Shown here: one piece after another, positions 43,994 through 51,769 of the stretch | Position numbering within the stretch: the stretch's first letter is position 1 | Layout of the letters: each line of letters begins with the position of its first letter | DNA from: Pseudomonas pohangensis | Lineage (GTDB): Bacteria > Pseudomonadota > Gammaproteobacteria > Pseudomonadales > Pseudomonadaceae | DNA: 64,000 bases | Direction of reading: 5' to 3' | Assembly: GCF_900105995.1 (NCBI RefSeq) | Contig: NZ_LT629785.1 | Coordinates: 682,001-746,000 of the forward strand | Notes under the pieces: generated by a model | Seen by the model: only the letters and a program-made list of their open reading frames with translations | Told to the model about the DNA's origin: nothing | The model's database searches: none | Made by a program: the position numbers and the translations under genes

Positions 43994-44548
43994 TCAGTCC
44001 TGTTGCAGATCGGGTCCCAGTGGCCCGTCGGCACGCAGCGCATAGCAGGTGTCGACCAGCGTGCGGGTAGCGCGGGTATAGGCCTGGGTATCCTCTGCGG
44101 TGCGTGGCGCGACCATGGCGCGGCCCATGGGGATGGTCTGGAAGGCGGTGGTGGCGATCGGCAGCAGCAGTTCTGTGAGGTGTACGCAACCGCCGGTGCC
44201 GCCAAACAGTTGCTTGATCTGCCGGGTGAAGCCTGCGCCGATGCGCACGCCGACCAGTTTGGCATAAGCAGCAGCTGCGCCGCGGCACTCGCTGGTCGGC
44301 ACAGCGGGCATCTGCACATCAATCTCGTGGATGATGAACTCGTCGTCCAGGGTCAGGCGGATCAGCATGCCGTGATAGATCTGTCCGGCCTGCAGATAAC
44401 GGCCGCTGTGCAGCGTCACCGCATGGGTCTTGCTGTCGCTCAGCCGGCCCTCGATATCCCACAGCCCGTCGGGGCGCAGGAAGCCCTGGCACTCCACCTG
44501 ACGCCGGTGAATCAGGCGGCGCCCCGTTGCATCTGTCTGGCTGGACAT
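43994..44548 (-). CDS. DUF2889 family protein
   Basis: 184 aa from the ATG at 44548 (GGAAG upstream; the frame continues to 44644). The pattern HRRQVECQGFLRPDGLWDIEG, then SDSKTHAV, HGMLIRLTLDDEFIIHEID and CVHLTELLLPIATTAFQTI is that of DUF2889, a family of unknown function. The C-terminal CYALRADGPLGPDL is also typical. The thioesterase downstream is probably in the same transcript. In other bacteria such genes are reported near aromatic or acyl-CoA catabolism; that context is absent here. Confidence 0.75.
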   Translation of the reverse strand: MSSQTDATGRRLIHRRQVECQGFLRPDGLWDIEGRLSDSKTHAVTLHSGRYLQAGQIYHGMLIRLTLDDEFIIHEIDVQMPAVPTSECRGAAAAYAKLVGVRIGAGFTRQIKQLFGGTGGCVHLTELLLPIATTAFQTIPMGRAMVAPRTAEDTQAYTRATRTLVDTCYALRADGPLGPDLQQD

Positions 44549-44659
44549 GGCGAAATCTTCCGTTGCGTGGTCAGGCGTGCGGGTCTGCCTGACGCTGTGT
44601 CGGCAGCATGAACAATCTTGCGCGCAGCGACAACCGCAGACCATCCGCCAGCAGGCAGT

Positions 44660-45097
44660 TCAGATCGACAGGTTGCGTATGGTGCGTTTGAGTACATCCA
44701 TAACGGCGGTTGTCATGGCGGCGGTGGATACGCCAAACATCAGGATGCCGTTGGCGGCTTCCAGCGGGCCGAGCAGCTGCCACTTTGCTGACAGGGTGAT
44801 GTCGCCATAACCCAGGGTGGTGAAATTGACCCCGGAGTAATACAGCGCAGTGGAGAACTGCTCAAACTCGCCGAGCAGCTGAAACAGTCCGGCCCAGACG
44901 ACCATCTGCAGGAAGTTGCCCAGCAGCATCAACAGCATGACTATGGCCAATAGCAGTATGTCGAACAGCGGCCTGTCCTGCTGCAGGTGGGTATGTTTGA
45001 AGCGCGCATAACGGCGCAGGCTGACGATCAGGAACAGCGCCTGCAACAGCAGGCAAACCAGCATCACGGGTAATCCGACCAGCAGGCTATGGAGCAT
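44660..45097 (-). CDS. Two-helix potassium-channel protein
   Basis: 145 aa with hydrophobic segments at about 3-25 and 47-72, a pore helix and filter TTLGYGDITLS (about 93-103), and a last helix at about 110-130. The filter LGYGD is a variant of TVGYGD. No ligand-gating or RCK domain is attached. The gene is 13 nt downstream of the DUF2955 gene, in the direction of the efflux operon, so it is likely co-transcribed with it; the pairing of an ion channel with an efflux pump is unusual. Confidence 0.8.
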   Translation of the reverse strand: MLHSLLVGLPVMLVCLLLQALFLIVSLRRYARFKHTHLQQDRPLFDILLLAIVMLLMLLGNFLQMVVWAGLFQLLGEFEQFSTALYYSGVNFTTLGYGDITLSAKWQLLGPLEAANGILMFGVSTAAMTTAVMDVLKRTIRNLSI

Positions 45098-45109
45098 TTT
45101 TACTTCCCT

Positions 45110-46159
45110 TCAGATGGCGACGCGGCTGCCCGGGGGCTGCCGGCGCCGCAGGTCAATCAGGTGTACTGCCGCCCAGGCATACAGGGTCACGGCGATGAAC
45201 AGGCCCATGCGCACGGCAAAGGCGGCGTAGACATCCTTGCCGCTGGCACTGTCCTGCACCGACTGCCCCAGCAGCAGAATCATGGTGGTCAGGCTGTTCA
45301 TCCAGAAGTAGGGCGAGCGTTGCGTAGCGACCAGCTGGTAAAGGCGGCGCGCGACGAACAGGCTGAACAGCAGCGTCCACAGGAAGAACATCCATAACTG
45401 CGGAAACACGCTCAGGCCACTCCACAACAGAATGGCAAGCAGGCCGCCGAGCAGGGTCGAGCCGAGCAGTTCGCGTCCGGCATCGCGGGCGCGGATACTG
45501 CAGGCCTGTTGCCCGAGGTTGACCGACTGCATGATCAGCGGCATGTAGGTCGCCGGGTTGATCAACGCCAGCAGGTAGGCCGGCAGCACCACCAGTGCGC
45601 CGCGCAGGGCAATCCAGGCGGTGTCCAGCGGGTCGTGATTGACCGGCGGAGGCGGGGCTGGCGCGGCGCTGGCCGGTTCGGGGAACAGCAGGTGGCTGAT
45701 GAAGATCATCAGCAAGGCCACCAGCAGCCCCTTGACCAGGGCTTCGACAACCAGCAGGCCGAGGGCAAAGGCAGCGCTGCCGGCGGCGGAAATCATGGTC
45801 AGGCCGATCACCATGAAGGTCACCAGCAGCGGGTTGCCACCGCGCTGGCCATAACGAAAGCACAGGAACAGTCCCAGGCCGACCAGCAGCACACCGCTGA
45901 ACGGGGCATAGCGCAGCAACGGGGTCAGCAGCAGACCGCTGCCGGTGGCCAGCGCCAGCGCCAGAATCAGGCTGATCGCGGTCTTCAGCGGCAGCGGCTG
46001 GTTCATGGCCGCCAGTACAAAAACCGCCAGCATCGGCGCGATGAAGGGCAGCGGCAGGCTCAGACCGAACCCGGCTGCCAGACTCAATCCGGTGCCGCAA
46101 GCCAGCCGCAGCGCGCGCTGGGCGCGTGGGTCGCGGGGAATGGATGCGGTTCTGGCCAT
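45110..46159 (-). CDS. DUF2955/FUSC-type inner-membrane transporter
   Basis: 349 aa, ten or so hydrophobic segments arranged as two groups with an intervening Pro/Ala-rich cytoplasmic loop (about 163-180), as in aromatic-acid exporter (AaeB/FUSC) proteins. Matches the DUF2955 pattern: LRLACGTGLSLAAGFGLSLP, LPFIAPMLAVFVLAAMNQP and YFWMNSLTTMILLLGQS. It would work with the membrane-fusion protein encoded immediately upstream (4-nt gap) and the outer-membrane factor. Confidence 0.85.
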   Translation of the reverse strand: MARTASIPRDPRAQRALRLACGTGLSLAAGFGLSLPLPFIAPMLAVFVLAAMNQPLPLKTAISLILALALATGSGLLLTPLLRYAPFSGVLLVGLGLFLCFRYGQRGGNPLLVTFMVIGLTMISAAGSAAFALGLLVVEALVKGLLVALLMIFISHLLFPEPASAAPAPPPPVNHDPLDTAWIALRGALVVLPAYLLALINPATYMPLIMQSVNLGQQACSIRARDAGRELLGSTLLGGLLAILLWSGLSVFPQLWMFFLWTLLFSLFVARRLYQLVATQRSPYFWMNSLTTMILLLGQSVQDSASGKDVYAAFAVRMGLFIAVTLYAWAAVHLIDLRRRQPPGSRVAI

Positions 46160-46163
46160 GGCT

Positions 46164-47285
46164 TCAGTACGCGTAGGACAGCCAGCTCATCAGGCGCAGA
46201 AACACCCGGCCGAGCAGGTTCAGCGGATTGCCCTCGATGGGGAAAGCCATGACCTCTGCCTGCCCGCCGACACGGATGGCACCGGTGTCAGTGAGCTGAT
46301 CAGGGTCGATGCCGACGATCACCGGGAATCGTTGCGCGGCGCGCAGCCAGTCGCGGCTGTTCTGTACCGTTGGCAAGCTGCCCGGCGGGGTCGGCTGGGA
46401 CACGCTGACGCCGTAACCGATACTGCGAATCTGGCCGTTGAGTACTTGCCCCGGCAGGGAGTCCAGAACGATTTTGACCGGCGTGCCGGGCTGCAGGTGG
46501 CCTAGGTTGTTTTCGGTCATTTCGGCGCTGATCCACACATCCTGCATGGCAATCAGCGTCATCACCGGATTGCCGGCGGCGGCAAACTGGCCGACTTCGG
46601 TGCGCAGGTCGGTAATCAGCCCGGCAGAACGCGCATGTATGCGGGTCTTGGCCAGATCCAGTTCAGCCTTGCTCAGGGTGCTGACGGCGCTGCGCAGTTT
46701 GGCGTTGTCTTCGCCGCTGCCGCCTTCGGTCTCGCGGGCGCGCTGCACTTCGGCCCGTGCCGCCGCGACCTGACTGCTGGCCTGGACAAAGGTGGCGCGG
46801 GAGATTTCCAGTCGGCGCAATGAAATGGTGCCGGCGTCTTCACGGTACAACCGCTCCAGACGATCACGGTCCTGGCGGGCCTTGAGCTCATTGGCCTGGG
46901 CCGCACTCAGCGAGGCTTCGGCCGAATCGATGCCGGCAGTGCTGGCGCCAATCTGCTTGCGCACCGACTCCAGGTCGGCGCGGGCGCGCTCAACGGCTAT
47001 CTCGTACTGCTCGGGGTCGATGGCGAACAGTTCCTGGCCGGCGCTCACCTGCTGGTTGTTGTGCACCAGCACATCCGTCACGCGGCCGGCTACTTCGGCA
47101 GCCACCGGCACTATGTAAGCCTGTACCCGGGCTTGCTGGGTATAGGGGGTGAAGCGTTCGGCCAGCAGGTACCAGACCAGGCTGGTGATAATCAGCAGCA
47201 GAACGACGCGCATGCCGCTCTTGCTCGGATCCTTGGCTTTGCCGGCCGGCTTGTCTGCGGCTGGCTGCTTGGCGTTGTCAGTCAT
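46164..47285 (-). CDS. HlyD/EmrA-type membrane-fusion protein
   Basis: 373 aa. A cytoplasmic N terminus (1-25, Lys/Asp/Ala-rich), one helix (28-45, RVVLLLIITSLVWYLLAER), lipoyl halves (VPVAAEVAGRVTDVLVHNNQQV and IHARSAGLITDLRTEVGQF) around a coiled-coil hairpin (about 95-210), then a beta-barrel domain. This bridges the inner-membrane DUF2955 protein to the outer-membrane channel. The start overlaps the outer-membrane factor's end by 8 nt. Confidence 0.9.
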   Translation of the reverse strand: MTDNAKQPAADKPAGKAKDPSKSGMRVVLLLIITSLVWYLLAERFTPYTQQARVQAYIVPVAAEVAGRVTDVLVHNNQQVSAGQELFAIDPEQYEIAVERARADLESVRKQIGASTAGIDSAEASLSAAQANELKARQDRDRLERLYREDAGTISLRRLEISRATFVQASSQVAAARAEVQRARETEGGSGEDNAKLRSAVSTLSKAELDLAKTRIHARSAGLITDLRTEVGQFAAAGNPVMTLIAMQDVWISAEMTENNLGHLQPGTPVKIVLDSLPGQVLNGQIRSIGYGVSVSQPTPPGSLPTVQNSRDWLRAAQRFPVIVGIDPDQLTDTGAIRVGGQAEVMAFPIEGNPLNLLGRVFLRLMSWLSYAY

Positions 47286-48825
47286 TCAGGCTGGCCCTGT
47301 CAGGTAGGCTGTTGGTGTCAGGGGCGCGCTCGTCATCCAGCAGATCGCCCCAGTCGGTGCGTTGTTGCATCTGTTCGCGGGTCGCCGGGTCAATCAGTGG
47401 CAGGTTGTTGTGCCAGCCACCGCCGAGCGCCTTGTACAGGGTAATCAGGCTGCTCACGGCATTGCCGCGGGTAATCAGATAATTGTCCTGTTGCACGAAC
47501 AGCGCACGCTGGGCATCCAGCACGCGCTGGAAGTCCGAATAGCCCTCGCGGTACTGCGCAGTGGCCAGGCTCGTCGAGCGCTTTGCCGAGAGCGCGGCTT
47601 CACGCAGGATGCGCTCACGCTCCAGCGACTTGAGCAGCCCGGTGGCCGCATCGTCTGCTTCGCGGGCAGCCTGCAGCACGCTGTCACGGTAGGCTTCGAT
47701 CAGCTGCTGCAGGCGCGCATCCTGCACCCGCACGTTGTTGCTGATGCGGCCATGGTCAAACAGGTTCCAGGTCAGGCTGGGGCCGGCAACCAGATCGCGG
47801 TTATCTGACACGCCATCCAGTGTGGTGGCTGACCAGCCGATGCTGCCGAGCAGGGTGATCGAGGGATAGAAGTCGGTTTCGGCAATGCCGATACGGGCTG
47901 ACTGGGCTGCGGCCAGCAGCTCTGCCGCGCGCACATCCGGACGGCGCAACAGCAGGTTGGCCGGCACATCCTGCAGCACGGCGGCATCCACCAGCGGTAT
48001 CAGTGCCTGGTTCTCGACCAGGTACGGTATGGGGCCGGGAGGCAGACCCAGCAGCACCGCCAGAGCATTGCGTGTGCGCAGTACCAGGGCCTCAAGCTCG
48101 GGGACGGTACTGAGGGTGCCGAGGTATTGGGTCTTGGCCTGCTGCAGGTCCAGTTCGGCGCTGTTGCCGCTGTTGAACAGGCGCTCGGTAATTTCGTAGC
48201 TGCGTTTTTGCAGCTGGGTATTCTCGCGGGCAATCCGCAGTCTGGCTTGCGCGGTGCGCAGGGCGAAATAGGTGTCGGCGACCTGCGCGCGCAACAGCAC
48301 CAGCGCATTTTCGTAGTTGGCCTGGGTGGCGAAATAGGTCGCATCCGATGCTTCAATGGCGCGACTGAAGCGTCCCCAGAAATCCAGCTCCCAGCCCAGG
48401 TTGAAGCCCGCGCCATACTGCCAGGCATGGGCATCGCGCGGCAGGTTGCCGCCGGACTGGTTACGATCCAGATAGATGCTTTCGGCGGTGGCTTGCTGCA
48501 CCTGTGGATACAGCCCGCTCTGGGCTATGCCCAGGGCCGCCCGCGCCTCCAGAACCCGGAGGCCGGCTATCTGCAGGTTGGGGTTGCGTGCATCGGCCTC
48601 GGCAATCAGTTGGTCGAGTACGCTGTCATTGAATATCGTCCACCACTGCAGCGTGTCAGGTTGCGCCTTCTGCTGGCTGGCCTGCTCCAGGGCAGGGCTG
48701 TTCCAGTGATCAATCCACGGCGTCTGCTGCGGGGTGAAATCCGGGCCCAGCTGTACACACCCGCTGAAACCCAGGGTTATCAGCAGGAGCGCAAGCGGGC
48801 TACGTGAAAATAATGCAGGCGGCAT
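47278..48825 (-). CDS. NodT/OprM-type outer-membrane efflux lipoprotein
   Basis: 515 aa. Type II signal peptide with lipobox SGC (TLGFSGCVQLGPDF, Cys22). Two internally repeated OEP halves are visible, each with a long helical hairpin (LRVLEARAALGIAQSGLYPQV and AAQSARIGIAETDFYPSI). It forms the trimeric TolC-like duct. Upstream of it is the AI-2E transporter, 12 nt away; downstream is the fusion protein. Confidence 0.9.
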   Translation of the reverse strand: MPPALFSRSPLALLLITLGFSGCVQLGPDFTPQQTPWIDHWNSPALEQASQQKAQPDTLQWWTIFNDSVLDQLIAEADARNPNLQIAGLRVLEARAALGIAQSGLYPQVQQATAESIYLDRNQSGGNLPRDAHAWQYGAGFNLGWELDFWGRFSRAIEASDATYFATQANYENALVLLRAQVADTYFALRTAQARLRIARENTQLQKRSYEITERLFNSGNSAELDLQQAKTQYLGTLSTVPELEALVLRTRNALAVLLGLPPGPIPYLVENQALIPLVDAAVLQDVPANLLLRRPDVRAAELLAAAQSARIGIAETDFYPSITLLGSIGWSATTLDGVSDNRDLVAGPSLTWNLFDHGRISNNVRVQDARLQQLIEAYRDSVLQAAREADDAATGLLKSLERERILREAALSAKRSTSLATAQYREGYSDFQRVLDAQRALFVQQDNYLITRGNAVSSLITLYKALGGGWHNNLPLIDPATREQMQQRTDWGDLLDDERAPDTNSLPDRASLND

Positions 48826-48837
48826 CCTGGCGGCGGC

Positions 48838-49941
48838 TCAGGCTTGCTCCCCGGAGGAAGCCTCGGTGTCTTCGGGTTGGTCTTCGACCCACTGCCAGAA
48901 CAACTGGTAAGCCACCGCCAGAATTACCGGGCCGATAAACAGGCCGATAATGCCGCCGGTGACCATGCCGCCCAGGGCACCAATCAGGATCACCGGCATC
49001 GGTACCTCTACGCCACGGCCCAGCAGCAATGGCTTGAGCACGTTATCTGCCATGCCGGCAATGAAGGTATAAATAGAGAAGGTGATGGTAGCAGCGGTTG
49101 CGCCTTCGGTACCCAGTACATAGGCGATCACCGGAATGGTGATCAGGGTGGCAGGCAGTTGCATGATGCCGATGATCAATACGGCCATGGCCAGTAATCC
49201 GGCACCTTCAATGCCATAGACCACGAAGCCCAGACCGATCAGGAACATCTGGATGAAGGCGATGCCGACCACGCCCTGGGCTACTGCACGAATGGTGGCG
49301 GTACAGAGTTTGGCGATGTCCTTGCCCTTGTCTGACCCGGAGATGCGGCTGGCAATCCTGATCGCACTGCGCTCGCCGCTTTTACCGTAAGCCATGATGA
49401 TGCCGCCGATGATCAGTGCGCCGATGAACACCAGCAAGCCAACGCCGACGCCGGCGATCTGGCCGAGCAGGGTCAGGCTGATACCTTTCAGGTGCGGCGC
49501 GAGTTCCTGCACCACGCTGGTCAGGTTGGTGGCGGCTTTGAGCCAGAAGGCATGCAGTTTGGCGCCGATCAACGGCCATTCGGCAATCGAGTCAGTCGGT
49601 GGCGGTATATGCAGGCCACCTTCCTTGACCAGTTGCATGGCCGACTGTACGGAAACCGTCAGGGAGTTGCCGAGCAGGTACACCGGAACCAGCAGGATGC
49701 CGATGGCAACCAGTACGATCAGAGTGGCGGCACGGCCATCGCGATTGCCCATGCGTCTTTTCAGCATGCCGTGCAGTGGGTACAGGGTAATGGCCAGAAT
49801 CACTGACCAGAGCATCAGGCCCATGAAGGGCTGGAACACCTTGTAGCTGTATAACGCCAGGGCGGCAACCAGACCGGCACGGATCAGTACATCCAGTAAT
49901 CCACGCGCAAGCTTTGTCTCATTGATGATATTTGTCGGCAT
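48838..49941 (-). CDS. AI-2E family transporter
   Basis: 367 aa with about eight hydrophobic segments and the PerM/AI-2E signature region ILIGALGGMVTGGIIGLFIGPVI (about 317-340). GVVGIAFIQMFLIGLGF is the preceding conserved segment. Family members export varied small molecules or act as Na+/H+ antiporters; few have been shown to move AI-2. It is the first gene of the leftward efflux operon, reading into the OMF, fusion protein, DUF2955 and channel genes. Confidence 0.85.
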   Translation of the reverse strand: MPTNIINETKLARGLLDVLIRAGLVAALALYSYKVFQPFMGLMLWSVILAITLYPLHGMLKRRMGNRDGRAATLIVLVAIGILLVPVYLLGNSLTVSVQSAMQLVKEGGLHIPPPTDSIAEWPLIGAKLHAFWLKAATNLTSVVQELAPHLKGISLTLLGQIAGVGVGLLVFIGALIIGGIIMAYGKSGERSAIRIASRISGSDKGKDIAKLCTATIRAVAQGVVGIAFIQMFLIGLGFVVYGIEGAGLLAMAVLIIGIMQLPATLITIPVIAYVLGTEGATAATITFSIYTFIAGMADNVLKPLLLGRGVEVPMPVILIGALGGMVTGGIIGLFIGPVILAVAYQLFWQWVEDQPEDTEASSGEQA

Positions 49942-50003
49942 GTCTGTTTCCTGTCTGTTAGGGCCGTGCTGCTTTCCGGCTGGTTTGGCGGACTGTTGGG
50001 AAT

Positions 50004-50015
50004 ACTAGCGCTAGT
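50004..50015. promoter_or_regulatory. Perfect 12-bp palindrome upstream of the efflux operon
   Basis: ACTAGCGCTAGT lies 63 nt upstream of the AI-2E start codon, a typical position for a TetR-like or other dimeric repressor operator. No regulator gene is adjacent, so the binding protein is unknown. Confidence 0.4.
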
Positions 50016-50055
50016 TAAGGGCTTAGGGGGCATTCATGGCTAGATTTCTGCCATA

Positions 50056-50082
50056 AAAAAACCCGCTCGAAAGCGGGTTTTT
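50056..50082 (-). terminator. Rho-independent terminator of the cold-shock gene
   Basis: AAAAACCCGCT-CGAA-AGCGGGTTTTT: an 11-bp stem including the A/T-runs, with a stable CGAA/TTCG-type loop, 17 nt after the csp stop on the minus strand. It is symmetric and could act in both directions. Confidence 0.9.
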
Positions 50083-50098
50083 CTTGATTCGGAACAGG

Positions 50099-50308
50099 TT
50101 AGATAACCTGAACTTCCTCAGCCTGCATGCCTTTCTGGCCGCGGGTAGCGATGAAGGACACGTTCTGACCTTCTTTCAGGCTCTTGAAGCCATCGCTCTG
50201 GATTGCCTTGAAGTGAACGAACAGGTCGTCACCGGATTGCGGGGTGATGAAGCCGAAGCCTTTTTCATCGTTGAACCACTTAACTACGCCAGTTTGACGA
50301 TTCGACAT
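50099..50308 (-). CDS. Cold-shock domain protein
   Basis: 69 aa single OB-fold. RNP1 KGFGFIT (about 16-22) and RNP2 DLFVHF (about 28-33) are intact, with VVKWFNDEKGFG typical of Pseudomonas CspA/CapB-like proteins. It binds single-stranded nucleic acid and melts RNA structures. The ribosome site AGGAG is 7-8 nt upstream. Which paralogue it is cannot be fixed from the protein alone. Confidence 0.95.
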   Translation of the reverse strand: MSNRQTGVVKWFNDEKGFGFITPQSGDDLFVHFKAIQSDGFKSLKEGQNVSFIATRGQKGMQAEEVQVI

Positions 50309-50703
50309 GGTGTATCTCCTGAAACAGATTTAATTTCGGCACGGAAAAGCCCGTACCTAGACTGAGCGCAGAAATGTAAAAGGAGTCGTGGCGATGAACG
50401 GATCGAGATCAGACATCAGGTAGCGATTCACGGTGACACATGCAGCACAGGCGGCCACCATACGCCGATTGCTATGAGTGTGGCAACAAAAATCACCGCG
50501 TTTTCGAGAGGCTGGGCGGTTATCGGCGAAGGTAGCGGTCCTGGCATGAGGTGCCGGGGTGCGCCGGCATTGATGCCGATGCGTTTTTCCGCGACTGCCA
50601 CTTACCGCCGGCCCGGCTGTTTTCTGCGGAACCTTTCACCCGAGCGGCCTGCACCGGTAAGATGCGCAGACTTTTTCCAACGACGCTACCCAGGACAGCT
50701 GCC
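50309..50703. other. 395-bp divergent gap between the cold-shock gene and dcd
   Basis: No gene seen. On the minus strand it must hold the csp leader and promoter: TTTACA (50375-50380) and TACGGG (50350-50355) are possible hexamers but with a poor 19-nt spacer. On the plus strand it carries the start of the dcd message; an in-frame extension of dcd to 50551 has no ribosome site and lacks homology, so it is not used. Confidence 0.4.
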
Positions 50704-51270
50704 ATGAGTATCAAACCGGACAAGTGGATTCGCCGTATGGCCCAGGAACACGGCATGATCGAGCCCTTCGTCGAGCGCCAGGTGCGTACCGAAGGGGCCG
50801 AGCGGCTGATTTCCTACGGGGTTTCCAGTTATGGCTACGATGTGCGCTGTGCCGACGAGTTCAAGGTATTTACCAATCTGCACTCGGTGACGGTGGATCC
50901 GAAGAACTTTGATGAAAAGAGCTTCGTCGACGTCAAGGGGCCGGTGTGCATCATCCCGCCGAATTCCTTTGCGCTGGCGCGTACCGTCGAATATTTCCGC
51001 ATTCCGCGCAATGTGCTGACTATCTGTCTGGGCAAGAGCACCTATGCCCGGTGCGGCATCATCGTCAATGTCACCCCGCTGGAGCCCGAGTGGGAAGGCC
51101 ATGTGACCCTGGAGTTCTCCAATACCACCACGCTGCCGGCAAAGATCTATGCCAACGAAGGTGTGGCGCAGATGCTGTTCCTCGAGTCGGACGAAGTCTG
51201 CGAAGTGTCCTACAGCGACCGTGGTGGCAAATACCAGGGTCAGACTGGTGTGACCCTGCCCAAGACCTGA
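50704..51270 (+). CDS. dcd: dCTP deaminase
   Basis: 188 aa trimeric dUTPase-fold enzyme converting dCTP to dUTP plus ammonia. Family landmarks: the N-terminal SIKPDKWIRRMAQ, SYGVSSYGYDVR, GKSTYARCGI, VTPLEPEWEGHVTLEFSN (containing the catalytic Glu in PLEPEWEG), and the C-terminal GGKYQGQTGV that closes on the nucleotide. The start at 50704 gives the standard pseudomonad length. It is normally next to apbC in P. aeruginosa; here a 7-kb block separates them. Confidence 0.95.
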   Translation: MSIKPDKWIRRMAQEHGMIEPFVERQVRTEGAERLISYGVSSYGYDVRCADEFKVFTNLHSVTVDPKNFDEKSFVDVKGPVCIIPPNSFALARTVEYFRIPRNVLTICLGKSTYARCGIIVNVTPLEPEWEGHVTLEFSNTTTLPAKIYANEGVAQMLFLESDEVCEVSYSDRGGKYQGQTGVTLPKT

Positions 51271-51287
51271 CAGATTCGCGTCAAGAC

Positions 51288-51314
51288 AAGCCGGTCCGCA
51301 GTGGCCGGCTTTTT
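51288..51314 (+). terminator. Rho-independent terminator after dcd
   Basis: AAGCCGG...CCGGCTT stem (7 bp, 10-nt loop) followed by T5 then CTTG. It begins 18 nt after the dcd stop. Confidence 0.75.
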
Positions 51315-51499
51315 CTTGCGGCGGATAAACCGTTTCCGCTCTGGCGCCGGGGCGGCTGGCAATTCTTCTGTAGCGGCCCGGCCCTTGGCGGCCTGCACGG
51401 AAGGCCGATGCTGCCGTCCTGGCCAGCCTGTTGCGGGGTCGCGGCAGGGTTTTGTGCACAATAAGGGCGCAAGCGGACAAGCATGGTTAGAAACATGCC

Positions 51500-51661
51500 G
51501 TAACTCCTTGATTTTAAACGATCGATTTGTAACTCGTTGATATTTATATACTTTTCAAGTGGCTAAATTTTAACCAATTTGTAACCAATAGCCCTCGGCT
51601 CGGCCGAAAGGTGTTTTTTCTTCAGCTTGTGCACAGAGTTATCCACAGCTTTTGTGGATTA
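51500..51661. other. Origin-like site: AT-rich repeats plus three DnaA-box-like 9-mers
   Basis: 51500-51590 is strongly AT-rich in a GC-rich genome and has direct repeats: ATTTGTAAC at 51525-51533 and 51577-51585, and the related AATTTTAACCAA at 51566-51577. Then within 35 bp come TTGTGCACA (51627-51635, one mismatch), a perfect DnaA box TTATCCACA (51639-51647), and TGTGGATTA (51653-51661, reverse orientation, one mismatch). This resembles a DNA-unwinding element beside DnaA boxes. No dnaA or rpmH is near, so it is not the standard oriC; it may be a second origin-like or DnaA-titration site. It is not coding. The 185 bp before it (51315-51499) show nothing. Confidence 0.5.
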
Positions 51662-51769
51662 CTTGCGGGCTTGGCGCCAGGCCTTGAGCCAGAGGCTTTG
51701 GCGGCGACAAAGATGCTCGGCCGGATGCCGGCTGGGTATACTGCGGGATAAATTTCAGGGAGCTGCGAC

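Noticed and set aside
50350..50380. TTTACA/TACGGG as the csp promoter
   Set aside because: The 19-nt spacing and poor -10 make it unconvincing.
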